From Treponema sp. (GTDB lineage: Bacteria; Spirochaetota; Spirochaetia; Treponematales; Breznakiellaceae): DNA of 7,792 nt. Shown here piece after piece: positions 1-7,129 of this stretch. The first letter of the stretch is position 1. Each line of letters begins with the position of its first letter. The notes under the pieces are model-generated. The model was not told the origin of the DNA. It saw only the letters and a program-made list of their open reading frames with translations, and searched no databases. The position numbers were made by a program, and so were the translations under genes. Where the stretch lies: contig JAIROB010000220.1 of NCBI GenBank assembly GCA_031257695.1, forward strand, positions 1 through 7,792. The letters run 5' to 3'.

Positions 1-2
1 GC

Positions 3-128
3 ATCGAAGTGTGGCCCCACCGGGACACCCCCGCGTCGGTCACCGTGACCAAGACCTGGGCCGCCGCGGTGGGTTACACCAACCCCGACTACTACCGCAT
101 CGCCTACTACCTCAAGCCCAAGAACTAG
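3..128 (+). CDS. C-terminal end of an unrecognised protein (5' truncated)
   Basis: The reading frame beginning at base 3 is open from the window edge to a TAG at 126-128 and encodes 41 residues. The tail is rich in aromatic residues and beta-strand-like patterns, with the segments SVTVTKTWAAAVGY and PDYYRIAYYL, and it ends KPKN. This looks like the last strands of a beta-rich domain, perhaps of an exported protein, but I do not recognise the family and the N-terminus is outside the window. An overlapping frame starting with GTG at 11 is also open, but only as an upstream extension of the lipid kinase frame. The frame at base 3 has the more protein-like composition. A repeat element begins only about three bases after the stop, so there is no separate terminator. 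Confidence 0.6.
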   Translation: MEVWPHRDTPASVTVTKTWAAAVGYTNPDYYRIAYYLKPKN

Positions 129-130
129 TA

Positions 131-238
131 GGCTGTGGGACTTGTGCTTTTTTCACCGACAGGACCCCCAGACAAAGTCTTAGTGCGTCCCCGCTAACCC
201 ATTATGGGTTCATGGGGGGCGCAGCGAACGCGCGGGCG
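131..238 (+). repeat. Diverged copy A of the ~88-bp repeat family
   Basis: Read on the plus strand, this segment aligns with the reverse complement of the units at 7337-7686. It has GGGACTTGTGCTTTTTTCACCG near 138-159 (units: GGGGACTTTGTTTTTCTGCC), the exact 11-mer GTGCGTCCCCG at 183-193 and CATGGGGGG at 211-219. The last two lie 28 bases apart start to start, against 26 in the right-hand unit compared. The conserved inverted repeat of the family persists as CCCGC (190-194) and GCGGG (232-236). Between these arms lies a perfect 15-base hyphenated palindrome, AACCCATTATGGGTT (196-210), not seen in the right-hand units. The copy is degenerate and non-coding. Confidence 0.7.
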
Positions 239-320
239 GCAGGCGAGTTCCGCTACCGGGGCCCCTTACACACAGCGTCAGCGCTGCCCCGCCCACCCAT
301 CCAGGCCCATAGGGGGCGCC
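239..320 (+). repeat. Diverged copy B of the ~88-bp repeat family
   Basis: This continues in tandem with copy A. The segment GTTCCGCTACCGG (247-259) matches the unit segment TTCTGCCGGTACC. CCCTTACACACAG (263-275) matches the unit segment CCCTTACACAG or ACCCTTACGCAG. GCGCTGCCCCG (281-291) corresponds to GTGCGTCCCCG, and CCATAGGGGG (308-317) corresponds to CCATGGGGGG. The CAT core here lies about 97 bases after that of copy A, against 87-91 bases per unit in the right-hand array. It is more decayed than copy A, especially at 222-246, so the boundary between the copies is approximate. The repeat ends directly against the candidate promoter of the lipid kinase. Confidence 0.6.
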
Positions 321-349
321 TTGACCTATGTGGCATTTGGCGCGATCCT
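321..349 (+). promoter_or_regulatory. Candidate promoter of the lipid kinase gene
   Basis: TTGACC (321-326, five of six matches to the -35 consensus) is followed after exactly 17 bases by GATCCT (344-349, only three of six matches to the -10 consensus). The ATG comes six bases later. There is no Shine-Dalgarno before that ATG. If this is the promoter, transcription would begin at or next to the start codon. The -10 match is weak, so this is tentative. Confidence 0.35.
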
Positions 350-355
350 GCGCCA

Positions 356-1534
356 ATGAACCTTGATGACTTCGCCGCGGCCATGGAGCGTATCTGTTCC
401 CGCAGCCTCGCAGCGCCGGGGCGGCCCCTGAGGTGGACCATCATCGCCAACCCCACGGCCGGGGGCTTTGCCATCCGCTCCCGGTGGAAAGGGCATTACG
501 CAGCGCTGGGAGCCTGTGAAGCAAGGGCCGCCGCCAACCCCCTTAGGGAGGACGCGGGCCCCTCCCGGACCGCGCTGGACGCGGATCCGGGCCGGGACAG
601 CCTGGGCAGGTTCGGGGTGGTCCTGACCAGGGGGCCGGAAACCGCGGCGAAGACCCTTGAGGCCCTGCTGGACGAAGCGGCCGGGCAGACCGGAACGCCC
701 CCCTTCAACCTGCTTATCACCGCCGGCGGGGACGGGACCAGCCTGGAAGCCCTGACGGTTCTCTACTCGGCCCCCGCGGCGGTTCGCGCTAACTTCGGCG
801 TGCTCCGGCTGCCCATGGGCACCGGCAACGACGGCGCCGACGGCTGGGAACTGGAGCCCGTGCTGGACCGGCTCATCGGGCCCTCAAGAATCGAATACGC
901 CCGGGGCGTGCGGCTTGTCACCGCCAATCCCCGCAAAGGCCCCTTTGTGGCCTTCAATATCCTTTCCGTGGGGCTCGACGCCTTTGTCACCCACATGACC
1001 AATAAAATGAAGGGAAAATTTCCCGGCGATTCCTACAAACTCTGGGTTGATGTGGCGGCCATCCTCTACGACAGGCTCTACAGGGTGGGGCCCATGGATG
1101 TTGCCGCCTACGACGAAGCCGGCAGGACGGTGGAGGGCTTTACCGAAAAGGTCCTGCTGTTAGCGGTCGGAGCCGGCGGGCGGCGCACCTACGGTTCCCA
1201 CAAAAAAATACTTCCCGACGACCGCAACGTTTGTGTGGTAAGGCAGATGCCCCTGCTCAGAAAAGTGGCCCTCAAGGGGCTCTTTACCTCCGGGGAGCAC
1301 ATCCACAAACCGGAATCGAAGCTGTTTACCGCCCGCCGGGTGGAGTTCCGGGGAGAAAACCCCATCCTCGCCCAGATGGACGGGGAAACAACGCTCCTCA
1401 AGCCGGAGGATTTTCCCGCCGCCATAGAGCTCACCGAACCGGCCATACCCGTAGTCAGGGACGCCGGCTCAGCCTTTCCCGCAGCGCCTTTACCGTCTCT
1501 TCAAACCGCTCCAGGTTTTTCCGTGTCAGGCTGA
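356..1534 (+). CDS. Diacylglycerol kinase-type lipid kinase
   Basis: The 392-residue product looks like a soluble lipid kinase of the DAGK/YegS/BmrU class, which phosphorylates diacylglycerol or a related lipid with ATP at the membrane. Family hallmarks appear in order: the first strand and NPTAGG (26-37), the nucleotide-binding GGDGT (124-128), PMGTGND (153-159), and the C-terminal beta-domain segment QMDGE (340-344). An unusual polar segment (about 55-85) lies between the first strand and GGDGT. The ATG at 356 was chosen because it puts the first strand at residue 26. The frame stays open upstream to base 11, but that stretch covers the neighbouring gene's tail and repeat DNA. No Shine-Dalgarno is visible. 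The last 26 codons overlap the convergent DUF4954 gene and lie beyond the last recognisable segment (IELTEPAIPV), so this tail is probably dispensable. The exact lipid substrate cannot be read from the sequence. Confidence 0.85.
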   Translation: MNLDDFAAAMERICSRSLAAPGRPLRWTIIANPTAGGFAIRSRWKGHYAALGACEARAAANPLREDAGPSRTALDADPGRDSLGRFGVVLTRGPETAAKTLEALLDEAAGQTGTPPFNLLITAGGDGTSLEALTVLYSAPAAVRANFGVLRLPMGTGNDGADGWELEPVLDRLIGPSRIEYARGVRLVTANPRKGPFVAFNILSVGLDAFVTHMTNKMKGKFPGDSYKLWVDVAAILYDRLYRVGPMDVAAYDEAGRTVEGFTEKVLLLAVGAGGRRTYGSHKKILPDDRNVCVVRQMPLLRKVALKGLFTSGEHIHKPESKLFTARRVEFRGENPILAQMDGETTLLKPEDFPAAIELTEPAIPVVRDAGSAFPAAPLPSLQTAPGFSVSG

Positions 1535-3704
1535 CAAAAAAGTTTTCCCCCGCCTTTCCCGCCACCTGATCCATCTCCTCCCTGTTGCGGTAGGTGATGG
1601 CGCGGAAGGGATCATCGAAGTCCTTTGCCCGGCTGCGGTAAACCCGGCCGGCGATCCTGCGCCGGGTTTCCAGGGCGTAGTCCATTTCGCCGATAAAGGC
1701 GGCGGCGTCCGGGGGCTTTAAACACAGGTAGTTGAGGACCCCCCAGGCGTGGCGGGCCCGGTCCAGGGGATAGGCGGCGTAGAATTCGTCATAGCCGCGG
1801 TGTATGGCTTCCCAGGTTTGGATATTCCCCTCCCGTATCGCGGCGCGCAGCGCGTCCACCCGGAAAGCGGGGACGATCTGGCCGCCCAGATTTACCCAGT
1901 CCGTAATACGATTCGTCCCGCCGGGGGGATCCTCCCCCGCGTCCAGGATCTCCGCAAGCGCGGAAAAGCCCAGCTCCGGCCGCTCCTCCAGGCAGGCGAT
2001 CAGGGTCTTTGCCGCGTAGAAGCGGAGCATCTCCCGGTATGCGGCCCAGGCTTTCCGGGGCTTGAGCAATACCGCCTGCCGTTTGTGCCGTTCCAGCCCC
2101 GGCGCGGGAATTTCCCCGGCGGTTTCGTCCGCAAACGCGTAGTCAGGGTCCGCAGTATAACTGTTGTCCTCCGGCTCTTCCGCGGGCCGCGCCGGCAGGC
2201 CCGCGGGGACAGGCGGGGGAACCGGAATACCCGCGGCTTCAAACCAGGCCTCCATCCGGGCGAGCGCGGCGATGATCTCCTCCGCCGTGTCCGGAGCCAG
2301 ATAGTCAGTTTCGATATGCTGGACCTTGACAACCCGCTTGTCCCGATCCGCGGCTTTCCAGGAATTCCGCTCCAGGGCGTACAGGTTGTACATCCAGAAA
2401 TAGGCGGGCATCACCTCCAGCCGGTCCTTCTGGGGGTTGTTGCACACCAGGGAGAAGGGGAGGGTGATGTTGAGCTCCGACGGGTAGTTTCCCTTAGCGA
2501 TGATGACAAAACTGGCGAAGCGGCTGGAATGTTTCAGAGTCACCGAAAGCCCCGGCCAAAAACCCCGGCCTGCCCGGATCTCCCCGTCGTTAGCCCTGCT
2601 GTTGTGGTTTGATCCGATGGTCGCTCCCGCGGCCATGTTGGAAAGCCCCTGCACCAGGGAGGCGATGAGGAAGGAATTGTTGTGGTGCTGTTCGTGGACA
2701 GGGAAGATGAGGTTGTTAAGAATTTCGCAGCAGGACACCGTGGAATTATCCCCCAGCACCGAGTGGATCAGCCTGGCGCCGTACTTGAGGTTGCTCCGGC
2801 GCCCCATAACAAAACGCACCGCCTTGGATCCGTAGAAGGCGTGGCAGCCGTAGCCCACAATGCCGTTCACCATCTCCACCCCCTCCCCAATCTGGCTGGG
2901 CTCCTCCTCCGAGGAAAGGACGGTGAGGTTCTTGAGTTTGTTGGCGCCCTTGATATAAGCCGCTTCCCCCACCGTCACGTCCTTGATCACGGCGCAGCTT
3001 TTTATCACCGTTCCCGAACCGACCGTTCCGTAAAGCCCGCGGCGGCTGCCGTAGGTTTTCTGCGTAATGTCCCGCAGTTTTTCTGTCAAAACGGTATCGT
3101 CCCTGTAGCAGGCCCAGAGGCACGCGTCGGCGCAGATCATATCCGCAAAGGGGAGAATGGATCTGCCCCCGGCTTCGTTCATCACATCGATCCAGATACG
3201 CACATCCTCCTCTTCCCCGTCCCGGATCACCCCGTTGCCGAATTTGGCATGGTTGGTGGTCTGCATTTCGTCAATCCGGGACAGGATAACCCGGTTGCCT
3301 ATGATGTAATGGGAAAGGTAGGGACACTCACGGACAGCAACATTGTCCCCGATGTCGCAGGAAATAATAGAACTGTTCCAGATCCCCACAGGAATACTAA
3401 AATCGTGGTGCCGCAGCAGCAAATTCTGCATTGCCCCCAGCCGCACGAGCCCGTAGAAATTCGAATTCCGTATCACCGCGGGATCAAAGGGATCGGTCAC
3501 TAACAAGTTGTCCCAATTGGAGCAGAGGTTGCCGTTCTTTATCAGTATTTCTATCTCCCGGTCCGCGAGGCTGCGCCAGTTCTTTTTTTGCCCCCCGATT
3601 TGCCTGTCCCGCAGCCAGTATTCGTCCTTCCCCGGGGGGAGATACTGGGGGGGGATAAAGTCATAGCCGTGGCGATCCGGGCTTTGTCCGGCAATTTCAG
3701 TCAT
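1455..3704 (-). CDS. DUF4954-type left-handed beta-helix protein, function unknown
   Basis: The product has 749 residues. About 80-420 show the short hydrophobic periodicity and IG/VG turns of left-handed beta-helix (hexapeptide) proteins, for example IGDNVAV (118-124), VGSGTVIKS (228-236), IGEGVEMVNGIVGYG (272-286) and VLGDNSTVS (316-324). This fold is typical of acyl- and nucleotidyl-transferase accessory domains. Two dense polar motifs, HEQHHNNS (337-344) and SNHNSR (365-370), look like an active or metal site. A Pro/Ala/Glu-rich linker (about 494-535) leads to a mainly helical C-terminal domain (about 540-749) ending in a charged helix. From memory, length and composition fit the DUF4954 family of Spirochaetes and Bacteroidetes. 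The start is the ATG of an ATGA overlap with the transporter stop, with GGAG six bases upstream. The frame extends 83 codons further inside the transporter gene, but with unlikely Pro/His-rich content. Being coupled to a MATE transporter hints at a shared metabolite or envelope role, but no reaction can be assigned. Confidence 0.8.
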   Translation of the reverse strand: MTEIAGQSPDRHGYDFIPPQYLPPGKDEYWLRDRQIGGQKKNWRSLADREIEILIKNGNLCSNWDNLLVTDPFDPAVIRNSNFYGLVRLGAMQNLLLRHHDFSIPVGIWNSSIISCDIGDNVAVRECPYLSHYIIGNRVILSRIDEMQTTNHAKFGNGVIRDGEEEDVRIWIDVMNEAGGRSILPFADMICADACLWACYRDDTVLTEKLRDITQKTYGSRRGLYGTVGSGTVIKSCAVIKDVTVGEAAYIKGANKLKNLTVLSSEEEPSQIGEGVEMVNGIVGYGCHAFYGSKAVRFVMGRRSNLKYGARLIHSVLGDNSTVSCCEILNNLIFPVHEQHHNNSFLIASLVQGLSNMAAGATIGSNHNSRANDGEIRAGRGFWPGLSVTLKHSSRFASFVIIAKGNYPSELNITLPFSLVCNNPQKDRLEVMPAYFWMYNLYALERNSWKAADRDKRVVKVQHIETDYLAPDTAEEIIAALARMEAWFEAAGIPVPPPVPAGLPARPAEEPEDNSYTADPDYAFADETAGEIPAPGLERHKRQAVLLKPRKAWAAYREMLRFYAAKTLIACLEERPELGFSALAEILDAGEDPPGGTNRITDWVNLGGQIVPAFRVDALRAAIREGNIQTWEAIHRGYDEFYAAYPLDRARHAWGVLNYLCLKPPDAAAFIGEMDYALETRRRIAGRVYRSRAKDFDDPFRAITYRNREEMDQVAGKAGENFFVSLTRKNLERFEETVKALRERLSRRP

Positions 3705-5080
3705 AGGCCGCTCCTGCCGTCCTGCTCTTCTTTTAGATCCCTTCGGAATATCCGTATGATGAAGGGGATGCTGAAGAGGAAGGAACAGAAATCCGATCCG
3801 GGGATGCTCAACTGTATTCCCAAAAGGCCGAGCGCCGGGGTGAGGATCAGCAGGAGGGGCAGCAGGAACAGGCCCTGGCGGGCAAGGGCCAGCAGGCTTG
3901 CTATTCGGGCTTTGCCCATGGTCTGGGTCATCATGTTGCAGAGAATTATCCATCCCATAAGGGGCATGACCGCGCAGTGCAAACGGAGGTACCGCGCTCC
4001 CAGGGCGATAAGCCGGGCGTCGTCCTCCCTGAACAGGGCGATTATCCGGGGAGCCCAGACAGCCAGGATTACGGCAATAACCGACATTCCCAGGGTGACG
4101 AACTTCGCCACAAACCAGAATGCCTTTTTTACCCGGCCGTAGAGTTTGGCGCCGTAGTTAAAGCCGCACACGGGCTGGAACCCCTGGCCCAGGCCCATGA
4201 TCGAAGCGCCCACCATCATGGCAACCCGGTTTACAATGCTGATAGCCGCAATAGCCACATCCCCGTATGCCCCCGCAAGGTGGTTGATGAACACCGTGGA
4301 GGCGCTTTGCAGGCCCTGTCTGAGCAGGGAGGGAAAGCCCCCCCGGGCTATTTCCAGGTAGTTTCTCACGCTGGGGTTGAAGTTTTTAAAGCGGATGGCG
4401 ATGTTGCCCTTCCTCGTGCAGCCCGCCAGAAGGACCAGGCAGCCCACAAGCTGGCTGATGGCGGTTGCCAGGGAGGCGCCCAAAACCCCCAGCCGGAACA
4501 CAAAGATAAACAGAGGATCCAGGCCCAGGTTGAGGATGGCGCCGGAGATCATCCCCGCCATGGCGTACAGGGAACTGCCCTGGAACCGGAGCTGGTTGTT
4601 CAGGACCTGGGACGCCGCCATAAAGGGGGCGCCGATGAGGATGAACCGCATATACGAGCGGGCGTAGGGAAGGATCGTGGGAGTTGATCCCAGAACAAGG
4701 GACAGGGGATTGATAAAGATCTGTCCCGCCAGCGACAGCGCCCCCGCCACAATGAAGCAGCTTATGAAACCCGTAGCCGCCATTTGCGCTGCTCTGTCAA
4801 AGTGCTTGGCCCCCATCTCCCGGGAAATGAAGTTTCCCGATCCCTGGCCAAAGAAAAACCCCAAAGCCTGGACAATCGCCATCAGGGGGAAGACCACCCC
4901 CACCGCGGCAACCGCGCTGGTCCCCAGGGAGCCGACAAAGTAGGTGTCCGCCAGATTGTAGATCCCGGAAACCAGCATGATGATCATGCTGGGAATCCCC
5001 AGGCGGACCACCAGCCCCTCAACCGGAGCGGTGGTCATATACCGGAACCGCTCATCCTGCCCGTTTTGCATCGTTTCCAT
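3701..5080 (-). CDS. MATE-family multidrug/metabolite transporter
   Basis: This is a 459-residue integral inner-membrane protein with about twelve hydrophobic segments in two homologous halves (about 25-215 and 245-440), the normal size for multi-antimicrobial extrusion (MATE) exporters. These exchange organic cations or other small molecules for Na+ or H+. Family marks are IYNLADTYFVG (40-50), GQGSGNFISREMGAK (78-92), LDPLFIF (187-193) and GLGQGFQPVCGFNYGAK (296-312) at the start of the second half. The region resembles MepA/NorM-like bacterial MATEs, but the substrate cannot be read. The ATG at 5080 gives a short hydrophilic lead before the first membrane helix. Internal ATGs at residues 4 and 15 are alternatives. 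There is no Shine-Dalgarno before the first ATG. The gene follows the terminator of the phosphorylase gene, so it should start its own transcript, which continues into the DUF4954 gene through an ATGA overlap. Confidence 0.9.
   Translation of the reverse strand: METMQNGQDERFRYMTTAPVEGLVVRLGIPSMIIMLVSGIYNLADTYFVGSLGTSAVAAVGVVFPLMAIVQALGFFFGQGSGNFISREMGAKHFDRAAQMAATGFISCFIVAGALSLAGQIFINPLSLVLGSTPTILPYARSYMRFILIGAPFMAASQVLNNQLRFQGSSLYAMAGMISGAILNLGLDPLFIFVFRLGVLGASLATAISQLVGCLVLLAGCTRKGNIAIRFKNFNPSVRNYLEIARGGFPSLLRQGLQSASTVFINHLAGAYGDVAIAAISIVNRVAMMVGASIMGLGQGFQPVCGFNYGAKLYGRVKKAFWFVAKFVTLGMSVIAVILAVWAPRIIALFREDDARLIALGARYLRLHCAVMPLMGWIILCNMMTQTMGKARIASLLALARQGLFLLPLLLILTPALGLLGIQLSIPGSDFCSFLFSIPFIIRIFRRDLKEEQDGRSGL
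3705..3714 (-). promoter_or_regulatory. Shine-Dalgarno fixing the DUF4954 start
   Basis: On the minus strand GGAG (3714-3711) stands six bases before the ATG at 3704. It lies within the last codons of the transporter gene. Together with the ATGA overlap it supports translational coupling and decides against the longer upstream start at 3953. Confidence 0.6.
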
Positions 5081-5087
5081 TCAGACC

Positions 5088-5116
5088 AGTATGGAACGAT
5101 TAACGCGATCACGCAA
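5088..5116 (-). promoter_or_regulatory. Candidate promoter of the MATE-DUF4954 unit
   Basis: On the minus strand TTGCGT (5116-5111) is followed after exactly 17 bases by CATACT (5093-5088, four of six matches to the -10 consensus). The ATG comes seven bases later. The site lies between the upstream terminator and the transporter, where a promoter is needed. The -35 matches only in TTG. Transcription from here would give a nearly leaderless message. Confidence 0.45.
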
Positions 5117-5120
5117 GCGG

Positions 5121-5153
5121 AAAAAAAGGCCCGGCCCCAAAAGCCCCGGCGCC
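5121..5153 (-). terminator. Rho-independent terminator after the nucleoside phosphorylase gene
   Basis: On the minus strand, four bases after the phosphorylase stop, a GC-rich stem (GGC, one bulged G, then CCGG, pairing with CCGGGCC) closes an 11-base loop. It runs straight into seven Ts (5127-5121). Seven base pairs plus the T-run are good for an intrinsic terminator. It separates the recO-phosphorylase transcript from the MATE-DUF4954 transcript. Confidence 0.7.
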
Positions 5154-5157
5154 CCGC

Positions 5158-6462
5158 TCAGGAAATCTCCTTGAGGACCAGCTTCCCGGGCGCCGGGGCT
5201 GTGTCGCCGTACTCCACCGCGTCCTGTAGTTGGGGCAGGGCCGCGGCAAGTCCCGCCTCGTCCCGGGCCCAGACGGTCATGATCAGGTCCCCCGGGGCTA
5301 CCTTGTCCCCGCCCTTGCGGTGGAACCGGATCCCCGCGGTGGGGCTTACCGGATCCTCCAGGCGGTTCCGGCCCACCCCCAGGTCTATCCCGGCGCGGCC
5401 CGTTTTCCAGGCGTCTATCCGGCTGATGTAGCCGGCCCTCTCCGCCCTAAGCTCCGCGCTCACCGGGGAGCGGTAGGTTCCGCGGAGTTCCAGGAACTTC
5501 CCCACATCCCCCCCCTGGGCGGCGATATTGGCCAGAAACAGCTCCCGTGGTTTGCCCCCTGCCAGGGCTTCTTCGCAGAGCCGCCGCCCCTCCGCCGGGT
5601 CCTTCGCCTTACCCCCAAGAATCGCCATACGGGCCGCCAGTTCCAGGGTTACTTCCATCAGATCCGCCGGGCCGCGGCCCTCCAGACAGTCCAGGCTTTC
5701 CTCGACCTCCAGGAAATTGCCCGTCATAGCGCCCAGAGGCTCGTTCATGTCCGTAAGCAGGGCGATGACGCGCTTCCCCATGGCGGTTCCGGTCTCCACC
5801 AGGGACCGGGCGAGCTTTTCCCCGTCGCCGCTGTCCTTCATAAAAGCGCCGGAGCCGAATTTTACGTCAAAGACCAGGGCGTCCGCGCCTTCCGCCGCCT
5901 TTTTGGAGAGGATGCTCGCGGTAATCAGGGGAATAGACTCCACCGTGGCGGTCACGTCCCGGAGCGCGTAGAGAAGCCGGTCCGCGGGAACTATGTCCCT
6001 GGTCTGGCCGGTCATGGCAAAACCAACCTCAGCCAGGATCCGCCGGAATTCCCCCGGGTCCAGATTGGTCCGGTAACCCGGTATCGAGTCCAGCTTATCC
6101 AGGGTGCCCCCGGTGTGGCCCAGCGCCCGGCCCGACATCATCGGGTCCCTGATGCCCAGGGACGCGACGATAGGCGCCAGGATCAGGCTGGTTTTATCCC
6201 CAACCCCGCCGGTGGAATGTTTATCCACAAAGGGACCGCCTATGCCGGAAAGGTCCATGGCCGCGCCGGACTTGAGCATCAATTCGGTGAGGGCAGCGGT
6301 TTCCGCGGCGGTCATCCCCCGGAAATACACCGCCATAGCCCAGGCCGCGGCCTGGTAGTCAGGAATTTCCCCCGCCACATAACCGCCGATAAGAAACCCA
6401 AGCTCCTCCCGGGAAAGCTCCTCCCCGGAGCGCTTCTTCATAATGATATCCACAGCGCGCAT
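5158..6462 (-). CDS. deoA: Thymidine / pyrimidine-nucleoside phosphorylase
   Basis: The 434-residue cytosolic enzyme carries out reversible phosphorolysis of thymidine (or several pyrimidine nucleosides) to the free base and (deoxy)ribose 1-phosphate, for nucleoside salvage. The domain order is typical: a helical N-terminal domain (1-65), the phosphate-binding catalytic domain with KHSTGGVGDK (81-90), the family signature from SGRALGHTGGT to SIPG (110-129), and a C-terminal PYNP domain (about 340-415). By family comparison the substrate-binding residues are His82, Arg168, Ser183 and Lys187, all present. Length matches the family norm of about 430-440. Whether it is strict for thymidine (deoA) or also uses uridine (pdp) cannot be settled from sequence. 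The ATG at 6462 is chosen over an in-frame TTG at 6480, because AAGGAGG lies five bases upstream. The gene follows recO by 14 bases, probably co-transcribed, and ends at a terminator. Confidence 0.95.
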   Translation of the reverse strand: MRAVDIIMKKRSGEELSREELGFLIGGYVAGEIPDYQAAAWAMAVYFRGMTAAETAALTELMLKSGAAMDLSGIGGPFVDKHSTGGVGDKTSLILAPIVASLGIRDPMMSGRALGHTGGTLDKLDSIPGYRTNLDPGEFRRILAEVGFAMTGQTRDIVPADRLLYALRDVTATVESIPLITASILSKKAAEGADALVFDVKFGSGAFMKDSGDGEKLARSLVETGTAMGKRVIALLTDMNEPLGAMTGNFLEVEESLDCLEGRGPADLMEVTLELAARMAILGGKAKDPAEGRRLCEEALAGGKPRELFLANIAAQGGDVGKFLELRGTYRSPVSAELRAERAGYISRIDAWKTGRAGIDLGVGRNRLEDPVSPTAGIRFHRKGGDKVAPGDLIMTVWARDEAGLAAALPQLQDAVEYGDTAPAPGKLVLKEIS

Positions 6463-6467
6463 AGCCG

Positions 6468-6474
6468 CCTCCTT
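6468..6474 (-). promoter_or_regulatory. Strong Shine-Dalgarno fixing the phosphorylase start
   Basis: The minus-strand sequence AAGGAGG sits five bases before the ATG at 6462, just beyond the recO stop (6479-6477). It rules in this ATG over the TTG at 6480, which overlaps the recO stop. It is the only perfect-looking ribosome binding site in the window. Confidence 0.8.
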
Positions 6475-6476
6475 CC

Positions 6477-7121
6477 TCAAAAATCCCAGGTCCCCAGCCG
6501 TTTCCCCAGGGCGTTTCCCATAATCGTGGTAACAAAGAGCCTGGCCTGCCGGGCGGAAACACCGTCCATGGAGCGCCGGGCCATTTGTGGGGGGGACAGC
6601 CCCAGCGCCGCCGTAAGCCAGGCCCTGGCGCCCGGACCCAGGGCGCCGGTATCTTCAGTCTCGCTTAAATCGGGCCGGATTCCCAATACCTCCGCCCACT
6701 TCCAGAGAAAGTAGATGAAGGAGCGCTCGCACCCCCCCGGGTCCGCGGTTTCCAGCGCGCCCAGCGATGCCTCCGCCAAACCGAAGGTTTCCACCCATGC
6801 CCCCCCTCCTCCGTATCCCGCCAGGATCGTTTCCGCAATAGCCGCGGCCGCGGAGGAACGCTCATAGCTCTCCCTGATGCCGGGCTTCCAGGACCGGACA
6901 TCGAAGTCGGTTATCTTACGGGAATCCCGCACCGGATCCCGGTAGATCCAGAGTTTGCCGCAATGATAGGGCGCCACATAGGCCCTGAGTTTGCTCTTTG
7001 GTCCGCCAAAAACCGTAGCCCGCACAACCCCCTCCTCAGCGGTGAGGATCCACGCCTCCCGGTTGGCTTCCCCGGAGGGCCGCACCCGGAGAATGAGCGC
7101 CGAATCGGTAAAGAGCCGCAT
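6477..7121 (-). CDS. recO: DNA repair and recombination protein RecO
   Basis: The 214-residue protein has the RecO layout. RecO acts with RecR, and RecF where present, to load RecA on SSB-covered single-stranded DNA and to anneal strands. The N-terminal OB fold (about 1-75) has the typical opening DSALILRVRPSGEANREAWILT (6-27) and VFGGPKSKLRAY (37-48). A helical domain (about 80-205) contains the segment RSFIYFLWKWAEVLG (133-147). At the place where many RecO proteins bind zinc through four cysteines (after about 147) there are none. The only Cys residues are 54 and 131, so this is a zinc-less form. The protein is slightly shorter than the usual 230-260. The ATG at 7121 is the only sensible start, since the OB fold begins at once, but there is no Shine-Dalgarno. 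The gene heads a probable two-gene transcript with the phosphorylase. Confidence 0.85.
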   Translation of the reverse strand: MRLFTDSALILRVRPSGEANREAWILTAEEGVVRATVFGGPKSKLRAYVAPYHCGKLWIYRDPVRDSRKITDFDVRSWKPGIRESYERSSAAAAIAETILAGYGGGGAWVETFGLAEASLGALETADPGGCERSFIYFLWKWAEVLGIRPDLSETEDTGALGPGARAWLTAALGLSPPQMARRSMDGVSARQARLFVTTIMGNALGKRLGTWDF

Positions 7122-7129
7122 TACGGATC

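Noticed and set aside
129..160. T-run at 148-153 after the first gene as a terminator
   Set aside because: No stable stem precedes it, and the T-run is part of the repeat family, where the same position carries TTTTT in other copies.
11..355. Upstream extension of the lipid kinase frame to a GTG at 11
   Set aside because: It would overlap the preceding gene's tail out of frame and translate repeat DNA. Homologous content begins only after the ATG at 356.
3705..3953. Upstream extension of the DUF4954 frame to 3953
   Set aside because: It is antiphase shadow translation of the MATE gene, rich in Pro and His. The ATG at 3704 has a Shine-Dalgarno and an ATGA overlap.
5230..6714. A 494-codon plus-strand open frame opposite the phosphorylase and recO
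   Set aside because: It lies antisense to two clearly recognised genes, spans their junction, and has low-complexity Gly/Arg/Pro/His-rich composition. It is a GC-rich shadow frame.
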